Part shown: positions 34,566-44,543 of the stretch, one piece after another
Layout: every line of letters begins with the position of its first letter
How positions within the stretch are numbered: position 1 is the first letter of the stretch
Source: JACKJP01 sp050249695
GTDB taxonomy: Bacteria; Pseudomonadota; Alphaproteobacteria; Rhizobiales; Tepidamorphaceae
Direction of reading: 5' to 3'
Assembly (NCBI GenBank): GCA_050249695.1
Contig: JBFWQA010000002.1
Span: 434,001-498,000, forward strand
DNA: 64,000 nt
Position numbers and translations under genes: made by a program
Notes under the pieces: model-generated
Told to the model about the DNA's origin: nothing
Database searches by the model: none
What the model saw: the letters and a program-made list of their open reading frames with translations, nothing else

Positions 34566-36431
34566 ATGTCGGCCTATGATGTGATCGTCGTGGGGGGCGG
34601 GCATGCCGGGACGGAAGCCGCCGCCGTGGCGGCACGTTTCGGCGCGCGCGTCGGACTCGTGACGCTCAAGGCGGATGCGATCGGCACGATGAGCTGCAAT
34701 CCCGCCATCGGAGGGCTTGGCAAGGGCCATCTCGTGCGGGAGATAGACGCGCTGGATGGCGTCATGGGCCGCGCCGCCGACCACGGGGGCATCCAGTTCC
34801 GCATTCTCAACCGACGTAAGGGGCCCGCGGTTCAGGGTCCGCGCGCTCAAGCCGACCGGAAGCTCTATCGCAACGCGGTTCAGGCCTTCATCGGCGATGA
34901 GACGGGGATTGAGATCATCGAGGGCGAGGCGGCAGATCTGATCCTCGCTGACGGGTTCGCGGCGGGAATCATCCTCGCCGACGGGCGCGAGATCCGCGGC
35001 GGCGCCGTTGTCCTGACGACGGGAACCTTTCTTCGCGGTATTATCCATCGTGGTGACGAGCGGCAGGCCGGCGGCCGAATCGGCGAGCGGCCCGCAAACG
35101 CGCTGGGTCTCCGGCTGGAGACCATGGGTTTCGCCGTCGGTCGACTGAAGACGGGAACGCCGCCGCGCCTGGACGGGCGGACGATCGACTGGGAGGGGCT
35201 CGAAAAGCAACCGGGCGACGAGAATCCGCAGCCGTTCTCTTTCATGAACGCGGCGATTTCAACGCCGCAGGTCCCGTGCCACATCACGAGAACAACGGCC
35301 GAGACGCATCGCCTCATCGCCGGCAATCTCGATCGCGCGCCGCTTTTCACGGGCGCCATTTCCGCGCTCGGGCCGCGTTATTGCCCTTCGATCGAGGACA
35401 AGGTGGTGCGCTTCGCCGACAGGGATTCCCACCAGATTTTCCTTGAGCCCGAGGGGTTGGACGACGACACGGTGTATCCGAACGGGATTTCGACGTCCCT
35501 TCCGCGCGATGTCCAGGACGGCGTGGTGGCGAGTTTGCCCGGGCTGAAGCGCGCGAAGATCCTGCAATATGGTTATGCCATCGAATATGATTTCGTCGAT
35601 CCTCGAGCGCTCTACCCGACGCTGGAGACCAAGAGGATAGCCGGTCTGTTCTTCGCCGGGCAGTTGAATGGCACAACGGGATACGAGGAAGCCGGGGCGC
35701 AGGGGCTTGTGGCAGGCGTGAATGCAGCGCGGCGGGCGGCGGGCATGGAGGGCGTCATATTTCCGCGAGCCGAATCCTATATCGGCGTCATGATCGACGA
35801 TCTCGTCACCCAGGGGGTGCGCGAACCCTATCGTATGTTCACGTCACGGGCGGAATACCGGCTGCTGCTACGGGCCGACAATGCGGACCAGCGACTGACA
35901 CCAAAGGGAATCGATCTGGGGATCGTCCGGCGGGAGCGCGCGGAGCTGTTTGGCGGCAAGAGTGTGGCGCTGGCTGCCGCGCGGGATTTGCTGCAGGGCA
36001 TGACGATCACGCCCAATGAAGCCGCGGCCCGGGGGTTGCCGCTCAATCGCGACGGACAGCGGCGGAGTGCCTGGCAGATTCTGAGCTATCCGGATATGGA
36101 TTTCGATTCGGCCACGAACCTGTTCCCGGCGCTTTGCGTGATCGAGAAGAAGATCGCCGACCAGATCGCGATCGATGCGAAATATGCTGTCTATCTAGAG
36201 AAGCAACGTTCCGAGCACGAACGGATGCGCCGTGACGAGATGCTCAGTCTCCCTGCCGATCTGGACTATCCGAGCATACCCGGTCTGTCGAACGAGTTGC
36301 GGGGCAAACTGATGCAGGTTCGGCCGGCGTCTGTCGGACAGGCCGGGCGGATCGAGGGAATGACGCCGGCGGCGCTCGTGCTGCTGGGTGCTATTGCGCG
36401 TCGGGGCGGATTCAGAAAGCGGGCCGGCTGA
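34566..36431 (+). CDS. mnmG: tRNA uridine-5-carboxymethylaminomethyl modification enzyme MnmG (GidA)
   Basis: MnmG is the FAD-dependent partner of MnmE. The 621-residue protein opens with the Rossmann motif YDVIVVGGGHAGTEAA, then SCNPAIGGLGKGHLVREIDALDG, GRIGERPANALGL, and the KTGTPPRLDGRTIDW active region; the C-terminal domain includes PEYRLLLRADNAD-like SRAEYRLLLRADNADQRL. ATG 34566 directly follows a GTG in frame. Its TGA overlaps the rsmG ATG (TGATG), so the two are coupled. Confidence 0.98.
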   Translation: MSAYDVIVVGGGHAGTEAAAVAARFGARVGLVTLKADAIGTMSCNPAIGGLGKGHLVREIDALDGVMGRAADHGGIQFRILNRRKGPAVQGPRAQADRKLYRNAVQAFIGDETGIEIIEGEAADLILADGFAAGIILADGREIRGGAVVLTTGTFLRGIIHRGDERQAGGRIGERPANALGLRLETMGFAVGRLKTGTPPRLDGRTIDWEGLEKQPGDENPQPFSFMNAAISTPQVPCHITRTTAETHRLIAGNLDRAPLFTGAISALGPRYCPSIEDKVVRFADRDSHQIFLEPEGLDDDTVYPNGISTSLPRDVQDGVVASLPGLKRAKILQYGYAIEYDFVDPRALYPTLETKRIAGLFFAGQLNGTTGYEEAGAQGLVAGVNAARRAAGMEGVIFPRAESYIGVMIDDLVTQGVREPYRMFTSRAEYRLLLRADNADQRLTPKGIDLGIVRRERAELFGGKSVALAAARDLLQGMTITPNEAAARGLPLNRDGQRRSAWQILSYPDMDFDSATNLFPALCVIEKKIADQIAIDAKYAVYLEKQRSEHERMRRDEMLSLPADLDYPSIPGLSNELRGKLMQVRPASVGQAGRIEGMTPAALVLLGAIARRGGFRKRAG

Positions 36432-37090
36432 TGTCGGCTGCCGACCGGAGGCGGGGGGAGGCACTCGCGCTCATCCGGCGATTCACCGATGTTTCACGTG
36501 AAACAGAGGAGCGGCTCGACCGCTATGCGGCGCTTCTCGTCAAATGGCAGAAGGTCAAGAATCTCGTTGGCCCGCGCACGCTCGACGATCTGTGGATGCG
36601 CCACATCGCCGACAGCGCCCAGTTGATCGCCTATATCGCGCCCGGCAAACGGATCGTGGACCTCGGCGCGGGCGCGGGATTGCCGGGAATTGTCCTCTCC
36701 ATCCTGATCTCCGATTCGGACCCGAAAGGACATGTCCATCTGGTCGAAGCGAACAGCCGGAAAGCCGCCTTTCTGCTCGAAGCAGTGCGGCAGCTTTCCC
36801 TTCCCGCCAGCGTACACGCGGAGAGAATAGAAACATTCTCGGCGCGCGCAGACCGATTCGACTACGTAACGGCCCGTGCTCTGGCGCCGCTGAAAGACCT
36901 TGTTGCCATGAGTGCCGGCTGGGTTGAAAATGGCGCGACCGGCCTCTTTCTCAAGGGACAAGATGTTGATGAAGAGATCGCAGCTCTATCCAGATATGGT
37001 AATTTATCGTATGAAAAACATGTAAGCCTGACCGATCCGTCGGGCTGCGTCCTGGAACTTCGGCAGGCCGCTGCAGCGGCGCCATCCTGA
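36431..37090 (+). CDS. rsmG: 16S rRNA (guanine527-N7)-methyltransferase RsmG (GidB)
   Basis: RsmG methylates G527 of 16S rRNA; loss gives low-level streptomycin resistance. The 219-residue protein has the family N-terminus with VSRETEERLDRYAALLVKWQ, the DLWMRHIADSAQL motif, and the SAM-binding IVDLGAGAGLPGIVLSI. The residues VSRET near position 24 are encoded by a parS palindrome lying in the gene. It overlaps mnmG by one base and precedes parA by 13 bp. Confidence 0.97.
   Translation: MSAADRRRGEALALIRRFTDVSRETEERLDRYAALLVKWQKVKNLVGPRTLDDLWMRHIADSAQLIAYIAPGKRIVDLGAGAGLPGIVLSILISDSDPKGHVHLVEANSRKAAFLLEAVRQLSLPASVHAERIETFSARADRFDYVTARALAPLKDLVAMSAGWVENGATGLFLKGQDVDEEIAALSRYGNLSYEKHVSLTDPSGCVLELRQAAAAAPS
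36490..36505. promoter_or_regulatory. parS centromere site (2), inside rsmG
   Basis: A second copy of TGTTTCACGTGAAACA, perfectly palindromic and identical to the site at 34532. It lies in the rsmG coding sequence and encodes the conserved VSRET residues, 0.6 kb from parA. Confidence 0.93.
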
Positions 37091-37103
37091 GGAATATTCT
37101 GCG

Positions 37104-37925
<822 letters not shown>

Positions 37926-37972
37926 AACCGATTCAGGTCCGAAATGACGACGCGCCCGGAGGAGATGTGACC

Positions 37973-38839
37973 ATGGCGGACGAACGCGGCTCGCGGCTGG
38001 GACGCGGCCTCGCCGCGCTGATCGGCGACACCGACAACGATGCCCGCGCCATCGAGCGCGCGCGCACCCAGAGGCGTATCCCGATCGAATTCATCCAGCC
38101 GAACGCGCGCAATCCGCGGCGGAATTTCGAGGCCGAGGCGCTGGACGACCTTGTCCGGTCCATCGCCGAGAAGGGAATCGTCCAGCCGATCCTGGTGCGC
38201 CCGCTGGCCGAGGGCGGCAACAGATTCGAAATCATCGCCGGCGAACGCCGCTGGCGCGCGGCGCAGAAGGCCGGCCTGCATGAGGTGCCTGTCTTCGTCC
38301 ACGACGCGGACGACCGCGAATCGCTGGAGCTCGCCATCATCGAGAATGTCCAGCGCGCCGATCTCAACGCGCTTGAGGAAGCAACTGGCTACGACCAGTT
38401 GATGAACGAATTTTCCTATACACAACAACAACTTGCGGACAGAATCGGCAAGAGCAGAAGCCATATCGCCAACACGTTGCGGCTGCTCAGGCTGCCCGAA
38501 TCGGTGAAGGCCTTCGTCGCCGATGGCAGGCTGTCGGCCGGTCACGCCAGGGCCGTCGCGGCGATGGACGATCCGGAAGCGGCGGCGCGGCGTATCATCG
38601 AGGGCGGCATGTCGGTGCGCGAGGCCGAAAAGCTCTCCTCGGCGACGCGAAGCGGCGGCAAGCCTGCGGCTCCCCGACAGACAAAGGACGCCGATACCAG
38701 GGCGTTGGAGGAAAGTCTTGCCAACGCGCTCGGCCTCAAGGTGGATTTAAGACATTCCGGCGACGGCGGCGAGCTGCGCCTTCGCTACAGGACGCTTGAG
38801 CAGCTCGACGAGCTGGTGCGTCTGCTAACCGCGCGCTGA
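37973..38839 (+). CDS. parB: Chromosome partitioning CTPase ParB
   Basis: ParB binds parS and spreads as a CTP-dependent clamp to make the partition complex. The 288-residue protein starts with the ParA-stimulating, basic segment GSRLGRGLAALIGD, then the CTP-binding ParB/Srx domain with NPRRNFEAEALDDL and GERRWRAAQKAGL, and the helix-turn-helix SYTQQQLADRIGKSRSHIANTLRLL, and a C-terminal dimer domain. ATG 37973 has GGAGGAG at good spacing; the upstream frame from 37850 lies inside parA. The last 15 bp overlap holA on the other strand. Confidence 0.98.
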   Translation: MADERGSRLGRGLAALIGDTDNDARAIERARTQRRIPIEFIQPNARNPRRNFEAEALDDLVRSIAEKGIVQPILVRPLAEGGNRFEIIAGERRWRAAQKAGLHEVPVFVHDADDRESLELAIIENVQRADLNALEEATGYDQLMNEFSYTQQQLADRIGKSRSHIANTLRLLRLPESVKAFVADGRLSAGHARAVAAMDDPEAAARRIIEGGMSVREAEKLSSATRSGGKPAAPRQTKDADTRALEESLANALGLKVDLRHSGDGGELRLRYRTLEQLDELVRLLTAR

Positions 38840-39862
38840 CCCTGCCTGGCGCCGGGCGCGAAGCGTCAATTCGAGCGCGAGCGCGCGCAGAAGCGCTTCG
38901 GCCAATGCCGGCTTCTGGCGGATTTCCAGATCCTTTTCCCGGATGCGGGCAATCGCCGCCTGCAGGTCGCCGAGCGTCCACAAGGTCAGCTGCCGGCGAA
39001 AGGTGGCCTCCCGCTTGAAGAATACCGGCGGACGCAGCCGTTTCATCGCCGATTCCGCCGTCATGCCGCGCTCGATGGCGGCGCGCGCCTCCATGAGCCG
39101 CGCAAAATGCCGGCCGATGGCGCCAACGAGCTGCTGCGGCGCCCGGTCCTCGGCGATCGCCTGGCGGATGTCGTGCTCGACGCCGGCCACGTCGCCGGTG
39201 CCGATATTGTCGGCGATCGAATCGGTTTCCAGCGCCGCCGCATCGGCCGTAACCGCAAGGACGTCCTCGACCGTTATTCGCCCCTTGCCGTCCCCGTAAA
39301 GCGCGAGCTTCTGGAGTTCGTTGCGGCTGGCGCGCCGGTCGGCGCCGAGCAGACCGGTGAGCATCGCCCTCGCGTCGCGATCGAGCTCGAGGCCGGCGGC
39401 GCGCATCTCCTCGTCGATCAGGCGGGTGAGGCTCTGGGCCGTATCCGCGTAGGCCGGCAGGGCCGCCACCGCGTGATGCCGCTCGGCGAAGCGGCGCACC
39501 GGGCTTGAAGGTTTCAGGTCCCCGGCCTCGATGATCAGCCAGCCATATTCCAGCCCGTTGTCCACGGCGGCCTCGATCTGGGGGAGGACGTTGCGGCTTC
39601 CCAGGCGAAGCCGGATGACCTTCTTGTCGGCGAAAAGCCCCGCCCCGCCCAATTCGTCGGCCAGCCGGCCGGGCTCGCCCGCGATCTCGTCGCCCTCCAG
39701 CCGATCGACAGAGAAAGAACCGCCTTGGGCGCCGGCAAAATGCCGGGTGAGAATATCCGCCCGCTCCGACACCAGCCCGGTATCAGGCCCGTAGAGCAGG
39801 ATGGCGGCCTTGTCGGGGGTCTTCAGGAAGCGGTCGATCTCCTGCCCCTTGATCGCGACCAT
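38825..39862 (-). CDS. holA: DNA polymerase III delta subunit
   Basis: HolA is the wrench subunit of the clamp loader that opens the beta clamp. The 345-residue protein begins MVAIKGQEIDRFLKTPDKAAILLYGPDTGLVSERADIL split across the AAA+-like domain, with FSVDRLEGDEIAGEP, and the C-terminal collar domain (LIGAIGRHFARLMEA-like VGAIGRHFARLMEARAAI). As usual for delta, no working Walker A motif is seen. It is downstream of lptE and leuS on the minus strand, overlapping lptE nearly (15-bp gap). Confidence 0.93.
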   Translation of the reverse strand: MVAIKGQEIDRFLKTPDKAAILLYGPDTGLVSERADILTRHFAGAQGGSFSVDRLEGDEIAGEPGRLADELGGAGLFADKKVIRLRLGSRNVLPQIEAAVDNGLEYGWLIIEAGDLKPSSPVRRFAERHHAVAALPAYADTAQSLTRLIDEEMRAAGLELDRDARAMLTGLLGADRRASRNELQKLALYGDGKGRITVEDVLAVTADAAALETDSIADNIGTGDVAGVEHDIRQAIAEDRAPQQLVGAIGRHFARLMEARAAIERGMTAESAMKRLRPPVFFKREATFRRQLTLWTLGDLQAAIARIREKDLEIRQKPALAEALLRALALELTLRARRQAGSARG

Positions 39863-39877
39863 GCCCGTTGCGCGCTT

Positions 39878-40393
39878 CTATTTTGCCGCGAAATGCCCGG
39901 CGAGCAACGCGTACAGGTCGTCGGCCAGCGCCGTCGCGGCCCTGTCCTCGGCGTCGAGCTGCGCGCGGTCGTTGGCGAAACGCTGCTGCGACCAGTCGAA
40001 AGACGCTTCCCGCGTCAAGGCACCGGAATCGAGAACGGTGTCGCCCTGTTTGAGCTGATAACTCGTTGAAACACGCACGAAACGCGCCTGCGGCTTGCCG
40101 CCGATCGTGCGCACCAGGACAGAGGATGTCGTCGTTTCCGTCCGCAGATCCAGCGTGTAGCGGTCGCCCGCCGGCTGTCCGCCGTTGAGCCGGAAGCCGA
40201 GCTGGTTCTGGAGTACCTGTTCGACACGGTCGTTCGGCACGGTGAGGCTGATGGACGCCAGATCGGCGGAAACGCTGCTGCCGGTCGTGCTGTCGACACT
40301 GCCGTAGAGCGGGCGCATGTTGCAGGCGGCCGGCAAGGTCAGCAGGAGGAGCGCCGCGAGCAGACGCGGAACAAGGCGATCAGGCAACGACAT
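39878..40393 (-). CDS. lptE: LPS-assembly lipoprotein LptE
   Basis: LptE plugs and assembles the LptD barrel that inserts lipopolysaccharide in the outer membrane. The 171-residue protein has a signal peptide with lipobox LPAAC (residues about 20-24, Cys24), followed by MRPLYG, which is characteristic of the alphaproteobacterial family, and a small alpha/beta domain. It lies in the leuS-lptE-holA cluster, as in many proteobacteria; its start overlaps the leuS stop by 14 bp. Confidence 0.88.
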   Translation of the reverse strand: MSLPDRLVPRLLAALLLLTLPAACNMRPLYGSVDSTTGSSVSADLASISLTVPNDRVEQVLQNQLGFRLNGGQPAGDRYTLDLRTETTTSSVLVRTIGGKPQARFVRVSTSYQLKQGDTVLDSGALTREASFDWSQQRFANDRAQLDAEDRAATALADDLYALLAGHFAAK

Positions 40394-42980
40394 TCACGAT
40401 TCTCCCCGGCACGACGATCACCTTGCGGACCGGACTTCCGGCCAGCGCCCGGACGACCCCGTCCAGCGCGAGCGCGGCCGTCTCGATCTCACCCGTTGCA
40501 GCGTCCCTGGCAATCACGAGCTCGTCGCGCTTCTTGCCGTTGACCTGCACCGGCAGAAGGATCGTGTCCTCCACCAGCAGGGCCTGATCGTAATCGGGCC
40601 ACGCCGTAAATACCACCAGTTCCTCGTTACCGAGCAGGCGCCAGCACTCCTCGGCGAAATGCGGCATCATCGGCGCGCATATCCGCACGATCATGGACGC
40701 CGCCTCGCGCAGCGCCCAGGCCAGATCGGGCGCGGGCGCCGCTCCGTCGGGCAGCGCGGCGGAGAGCGCGTTGGCGCTTTCGTAGATATGGGCGATGGCG
40801 CGGTTGAAGCGCAGCTTCTCGATATCCTCGCCGACGTTTCGGACCGCCTTGTGAACGGTCCGCCGCAGCGCCGCGGCTTCCTCGCCGAACGCGGCCGGCC
40901 TCGCGCCGGTGTCGCCGAGCGCCGCAACCTGATGGACGAGCCGCCAGAGGCGCTGCACGAAGCGCCAGGCGCCGTCGATCCCCGATTCGGTCCATTCGAT
41001 ATCGCGTTCCGGCGGCGTGTCGGAGAGCATGAACCAGCGCGCCGTGTCGGCCCCGTACTGGGCGATGATCGCTTCCGGATCGACGACGTTCTTCCTGGAC
41101 TTCGACATCTTCTCGGCCGGGCCGAGCGTCAGCGTCTCGCCGCTGTCCTTGTGAACCCACACGCCGTCGCGCTGCACGGCGAATGCCGGCTCGACCCATT
41201 CGCCGCTTTTCTTGCGGAACGTCTCGTGGATCACCATCCCTTGCGTGAAGAGGCTGGCGAAGGGCTCGTCGATGGAGGCGTGGCCGGTCCTGCGCATCGC
41301 GCGCATGAAGAAGCGGGAATAGAGCAGGTGCAGGATCGCGTGCTCGATACCGCCGATATACTGGTCGACCGGCAGAAATCTTTCCGCCGCGGCAAGATCG
41401 ACGGGCGTATCGGCGTGCGGCGCGCAGAAGCGGGCGAAATACCAGGACGAATCGATGAAGGTGTCGAACGTGTCGGTTTCGCGCGTCGCATTCGCGCCGC
41501 AGGAGGGGCAATGCACATGCTTCCAGGTCGGGTGCCGGTCCAGCGGATTGCCCGGCTGGTCGAAGGTGACGTCCTCCGGCAGCGTCACCGGCAGGTCCTT
41601 CTTGGGAACCGGCACCACGCCGCACGTCCCGCAATGGATGACGGGAATCGGGCAGCCCCAGTAGCGCTGGCGCGAAACGCCCCAATCGCGCAGGCGGAAA
41701 TTCACCCGCCGTTCGCCGATGCCCGCTGCCTCCATGCGCCGCGCGATCTCGCCCTTTGCCTCCTCGACGGAAAGCCCGTCTAGGAAATCGGAATTGATCA
41801 TCCTGACGGCGGCGCCCTCCTTCTCCAGATAGGCCTCGTCGCCGACCGAGAAAGCCGCCGGATCGACATTGACCGGCGCAACGACGGGCGTGACGTCGAG
41901 CCCGTATTTGCGGGCGAAGTCGAGATCGCGCTGGTCATGCGCGGGGCAACCGAAGATCGCGCCCTCGCCGTAACCCATCAGCACGAAATTGGCGGCAAAG
42001 ACGGGCAGGCGCACATCCGGCCGGAAAGGATGAATGGCGTAGAGACCGGTCGGCACGCCATGTTTCTCGGCACGCTCGATGGCCTCTTCGCTGGTACCGA
42101 GCGCGGCGACCTCGCGGCGGAAAGCGGCGAGCGCGGGGTCGCTCTCGGCCAGCTGGCGCGCCAGCGGATGGTCGGCGGCGATGGCGCAGAAGCTCGCGCC
42201 GAAGATCGTATCGTGGCGGGTTGTGTAGACTGTCAGCCCGCCTTCCACGGCGCGGCCCTCGCCATCCACGAGGTCGAAGGTGAAGCGCATGCCCTCGGAG
42301 CGGCCGATCCAGTTGCGCTGCATCAGGCGCACCTTCTCGGGCCAGTTCTCCAGCGTGTCGAGCGCGTCGAGCAGATCCTGCGCATAGTCGGTGATGCGCA
42401 TGAACCATTGCGCAAGCTCGCGCTTTTCGACAGGCGCGCCCGAGCGCCAGCCCTTGCCGTCGATCACCTGCTCGTTGGCCAGGACGGTATGATCCACCGG
42501 ATCCCAGTTGACCATCGAGACGCGCCGGTCAACGAGGCCGGCAGCCATGAAGTCGATGAACATCTCCTGCTCGTGCCGGTAGTAGGACGGATCGCAGGTG
42601 GCGAATTCGCGCGACCAGTCGAGCGACAGGCCCATCGCCTTGAGCTGCCGGCGCATCGTGTCGATATTGGCGTAGGTCCATTTCGCCGGATGTACGCCGC
42701 GGTCCATCGCAGCGTTCTCCGCCGGCATGCCGAAGGCGTCCCAACCCATCGGGTGGAGTACGGCAAAGCCTTTCGCCCGCTTGTAGCGGGCGAGCACGTC
42801 GCCCATCGTATAGTTGCGCACATGTCCCATATGGATGTTGCCGGAGGGATAGGGGAACATCTCCAGCACGTAATAGGGCGGGCGCGCGGGGTCGTCCGGC
42901 GTGGCGAAGGCATCGCGCTCATTCCAGGCGGCCTGCCAGCGTGCTTCCACCGGTCCGGCATTGTAACGTTCGATCGACAT
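40380..42980 (-). CDS. leuS: Leucyl-tRNA synthetase
   Basis: LeuS charges tRNA-Leu. The 866-residue class I synthetase has the HIGH-type motif in YPSGNIHMGHVRNYTMGDVLA near residues 48-60, a full CP1 editing domain (TVYTTRHDTIFGASFC carries the threonine-rich editing region), and the KMSKS loop in GPAEKMSKSRKNVVDPE. CGTCGVVPVP and the CxxC of HCPSCG suggest zinc-binding elements. It begins the leuS-lptE-holA operon and is divergent from the YggS gene. Confidence 0.99.
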   Translation of the reverse strand: MSIERYNAGPVEARWQAAWNERDAFATPDDPARPPYYVLEMFPYPSGNIHMGHVRNYTMGDVLARYKRAKGFAVLHPMGWDAFGMPAENAAMDRGVHPAKWTYANIDTMRRQLKAMGLSLDWSREFATCDPSYYRHEQEMFIDFMAAGLVDRRVSMVNWDPVDHTVLANEQVIDGKGWRSGAPVEKRELAQWFMRITDYAQDLLDALDTLENWPEKVRLMQRNWIGRSEGMRFTFDLVDGEGRAVEGGLTVYTTRHDTIFGASFCAIAADHPLARQLAESDPALAAFRREVAALGTSEEAIERAEKHGVPTGLYAIHPFRPDVRLPVFAANFVLMGYGEGAIFGCPAHDQRDLDFARKYGLDVTPVVAPVNVDPAAFSVGDEAYLEKEGAAVRMINSDFLDGLSVEEAKGEIARRMEAAGIGERRVNFRLRDWGVSRQRYWGCPIPVIHCGTCGVVPVPKKDLPVTLPEDVTFDQPGNPLDRHPTWKHVHCPSCGANATRETDTFDTFIDSSWYFARFCAPHADTPVDLAAAERFLPVDQYIGGIEHAILHLLYSRFFMRAMRRTGHASIDEPFASLFTQGMVIHETFRKKSGEWVEPAFAVQRDGVWVHKDSGETLTLGPAEKMSKSRKNVVDPEAIIAQYGADTARWFMLSDTPPERDIEWTESGIDGAWRFVQRLWRLVHQVAALGDTGARPAAFGEEAAALRRTVHKAVRNVGEDIEKLRFNRAIAHIYESANALSAALPDGAAPAPDLAWALREAASMIVRICAPMMPHFAEECWRLLGNEELVVFTAWPDYDQALLVEDTILLPVQVNGKKRDELVIARDAATGEIETAALALDGVVRALAGSPVRKVIVVPGRIVNVVA

Positions 42981-43108
42981 GGGCTATGCGACATTCCTGA
43001 AAGGCGGCCGGCGGCAGCCTCGTCGCCGCGCCGGCCCGATCGCCCCTTCCCTTAAAGGGCAATATGAAAACCCGGGATGAATAGAATCCCTGACGGATCG
43101 CTGCAAGC

Positions 43109-43798
43109 ATGATGGCGGAAAACGCGCAGAATCACGAAGGTGCCGCCCACAAGGGCCTTGCCGATGTCCGCAGGCGGATTGAGCGGGCGGCGGACGATGC
43201 CGGCCGCGACCCGTCCGATATCCATCTCGTGGCGGTGACCAAGACCTTCGGCCCGGAGGCGATCGAACCGGTCATCATGGCGGGACAGAGGGCGTTCGGC
43301 GAAAACCGGGTCCAAGAAGCCGAAGCCAAATGGCCGGCGCTGAAGCAACGGCACTCGGGCCTCGAGCTTCACCTGATCGGGCCGCTGCAATCGAACAAGG
43401 CGGCGAACGCCGTGGCGCTGTTCGACGTCATCCATACCATCGACCGTGACAAGATTGCCGGCGTCCTCGCCGCGGAAATGAAGAAGCAGGGCCGCTCGCC
43501 GGCGCTTTTCGTTCAGGTCAACACCGGGCTGGAGCCGCAGAAGGCCGGCGTCGCGCCGCAGGACCTCGCCGCGTTCCTTGCCCGTTGCCGGGACGAACAT
43601 GGCCTGTCGGTCACAGGCCTGATGTGCATTCCACCCGTCGATCAGCCGCCCTCGCCGCATTTCGCGCTGCTGGCCAAGCTCGCGCGCGAGAACGGGCTTT
43701 CAAACCTCAGCATGGGCATGAGCGGCGATTTTGAGGAAGCGATCCAGCTCGGCGCGACGCATGTTCGCGTCGGCAGCGCGATCTTCGGCACGCGGTAG
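43109..43798 (+). CDS. YggS-family pyridoxal phosphate homeostasis protein
   Basis: The 229-residue YggS/PROSC protein binds pyridoxal phosphate without known enzymatic activity and buffers PLP levels. The PLP-binding lysine is in HLVAVTKTFGPEAIEPVI, followed by the FGENRVQEAEAKW motif, LHLIGPLQSNKAANAV, FVQVNTGLEPQKAGV, and LSMGMSGDFEEAIQLGATHVRVGSAIFG at the C-terminus. Two consecutive ATGs (43109 and 43112) offer starts. It is divergent from leuS. Confidence 0.95.
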   Translation: MMAENAQNHEGAAHKGLADVRRRIERAADDAGRDPSDIHLVAVTKTFGPEAIEPVIMAGQRAFGENRVQEAEAKWPALKQRHSGLELHLIGPLQSNKAANAVALFDVIHTIDRDKIAGVLAAEMKKQGRSPALFVQVNTGLEPQKAGVAPQDLAAFLARCRDEHGLSVTGLMCIPPVDQPPSPHFALLAKLARENGLSNLSMGMSGDFEEAIQLGATHVRVGSAIFGTR

Positions 43799-43895
43799 GG
43801 CGCGCTTCCACGCTTCACCATCATTCCCCGGCTCGACCGGGCAATCCATACCGCCTTGCTCTCAGCAACACGGGCGGCACGACGACGACTTTGAT

Positions 43896-44423
43896 CTAAC
43901 CCTCTATAATCATGACCGTTTCCGTTGACAGCCGCGGCAGCAGCCGGGCCATGGTCGGCGGCTCGACAGCCACGCAGCCTTCCGTCGGATGGAAGCCCTC
44001 CCGGCAGATGTGCAGGAAGATCGCGCTGCCTCGCCCGGGCAGCACGGGGTCGTCGTTCCATCCAAGCTCGACCACGCAATCGTAGAGCCGGTCGTCGCGC
44101 CACATCCGTTCCGCGCTCGCCGGAAAGGGATGGCGCACGAGACGGTTGTAGAGCGGATGGCCCGGCGAATCGCACCAGCCGTCGAACGGCCGGATCGCGC
44201 GCACCGGCAATCCGGTGACCGGCCGGTACAATCGGTCGGGCCGGTAGTGCAAGGCGCGCAGCGGCAGGGTTGCGACCGGCGTCGCGCCGTCGCCCTCGCG
44301 CTTTGTCTGTGTCAGGCCGGAACGCCCGAGCGCACAGGGGAAGCAGGCATTCCCGGCGCGCAGCAGGCCGCGATGATGTGCGCCGGGCAGCCGGGAAACC
44401 GTCAGTTTTCCGAGAGCGACGAT
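43896..44423 (-). CDS. L,D-transpeptidase (YkuD domain), start codon unresolved
   Basis: The C-terminal catalytic motif HICREGFHPTEGCVAVEP contains the His and Cys of YkuD L,D-transpeptidases, which make 3-3 peptidoglycan crosslinks. The domain clearly begins at KLTVSRLPGAHHRGLLRAG near 44405, continuing through CALGRSGLTQTKREGDGATP, yet no ATG, GTG or TTG occurs in frame between the upstream stop at 44508 and a TTG at 44252, which would discard about 50 conserved residues. The listed start is an ATC at 44423 behind GGGGGA; a CTG at 44405 is another option. There is no signal peptide in view. Possibilities are a rare initiator, a lost start (pseudogene) or a sequence error. Confidence 0.66.
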   Translation of the reverse strand: MVALGKLTVSRLPGAHHRGLLRAGNACFPCALGRSGLTQTKREGDGATPVATLPLRALHYRPDRLYRPVTGLPVRAIRPFDGWCDSPGHPLYNRLVRHPFPASAERMWRDDRLYDCVVELGWNDDPVLPGRGSAIFLHICREGFHPTEGCVAVEPPTMARLLPRLSTETVMIIEG

Positions 44424-44543
44424 GGGCGACCCCCCGCTGTTTTCGTAGCGCCGGACCGGAGAGCGGATTGAAGACAGTTGCCGCAGCGGTGCGGGTGTTT
44501 TAGGACTTTAGAATCGGATTTCTGGTTCGGGAAGACCCAAGGG

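Noticed and set aside
40317..41783. 488-codon frame antisense to leuS
   Set aside because: Entirely within leuS, whose catalytic motifs are all present on the other strand.
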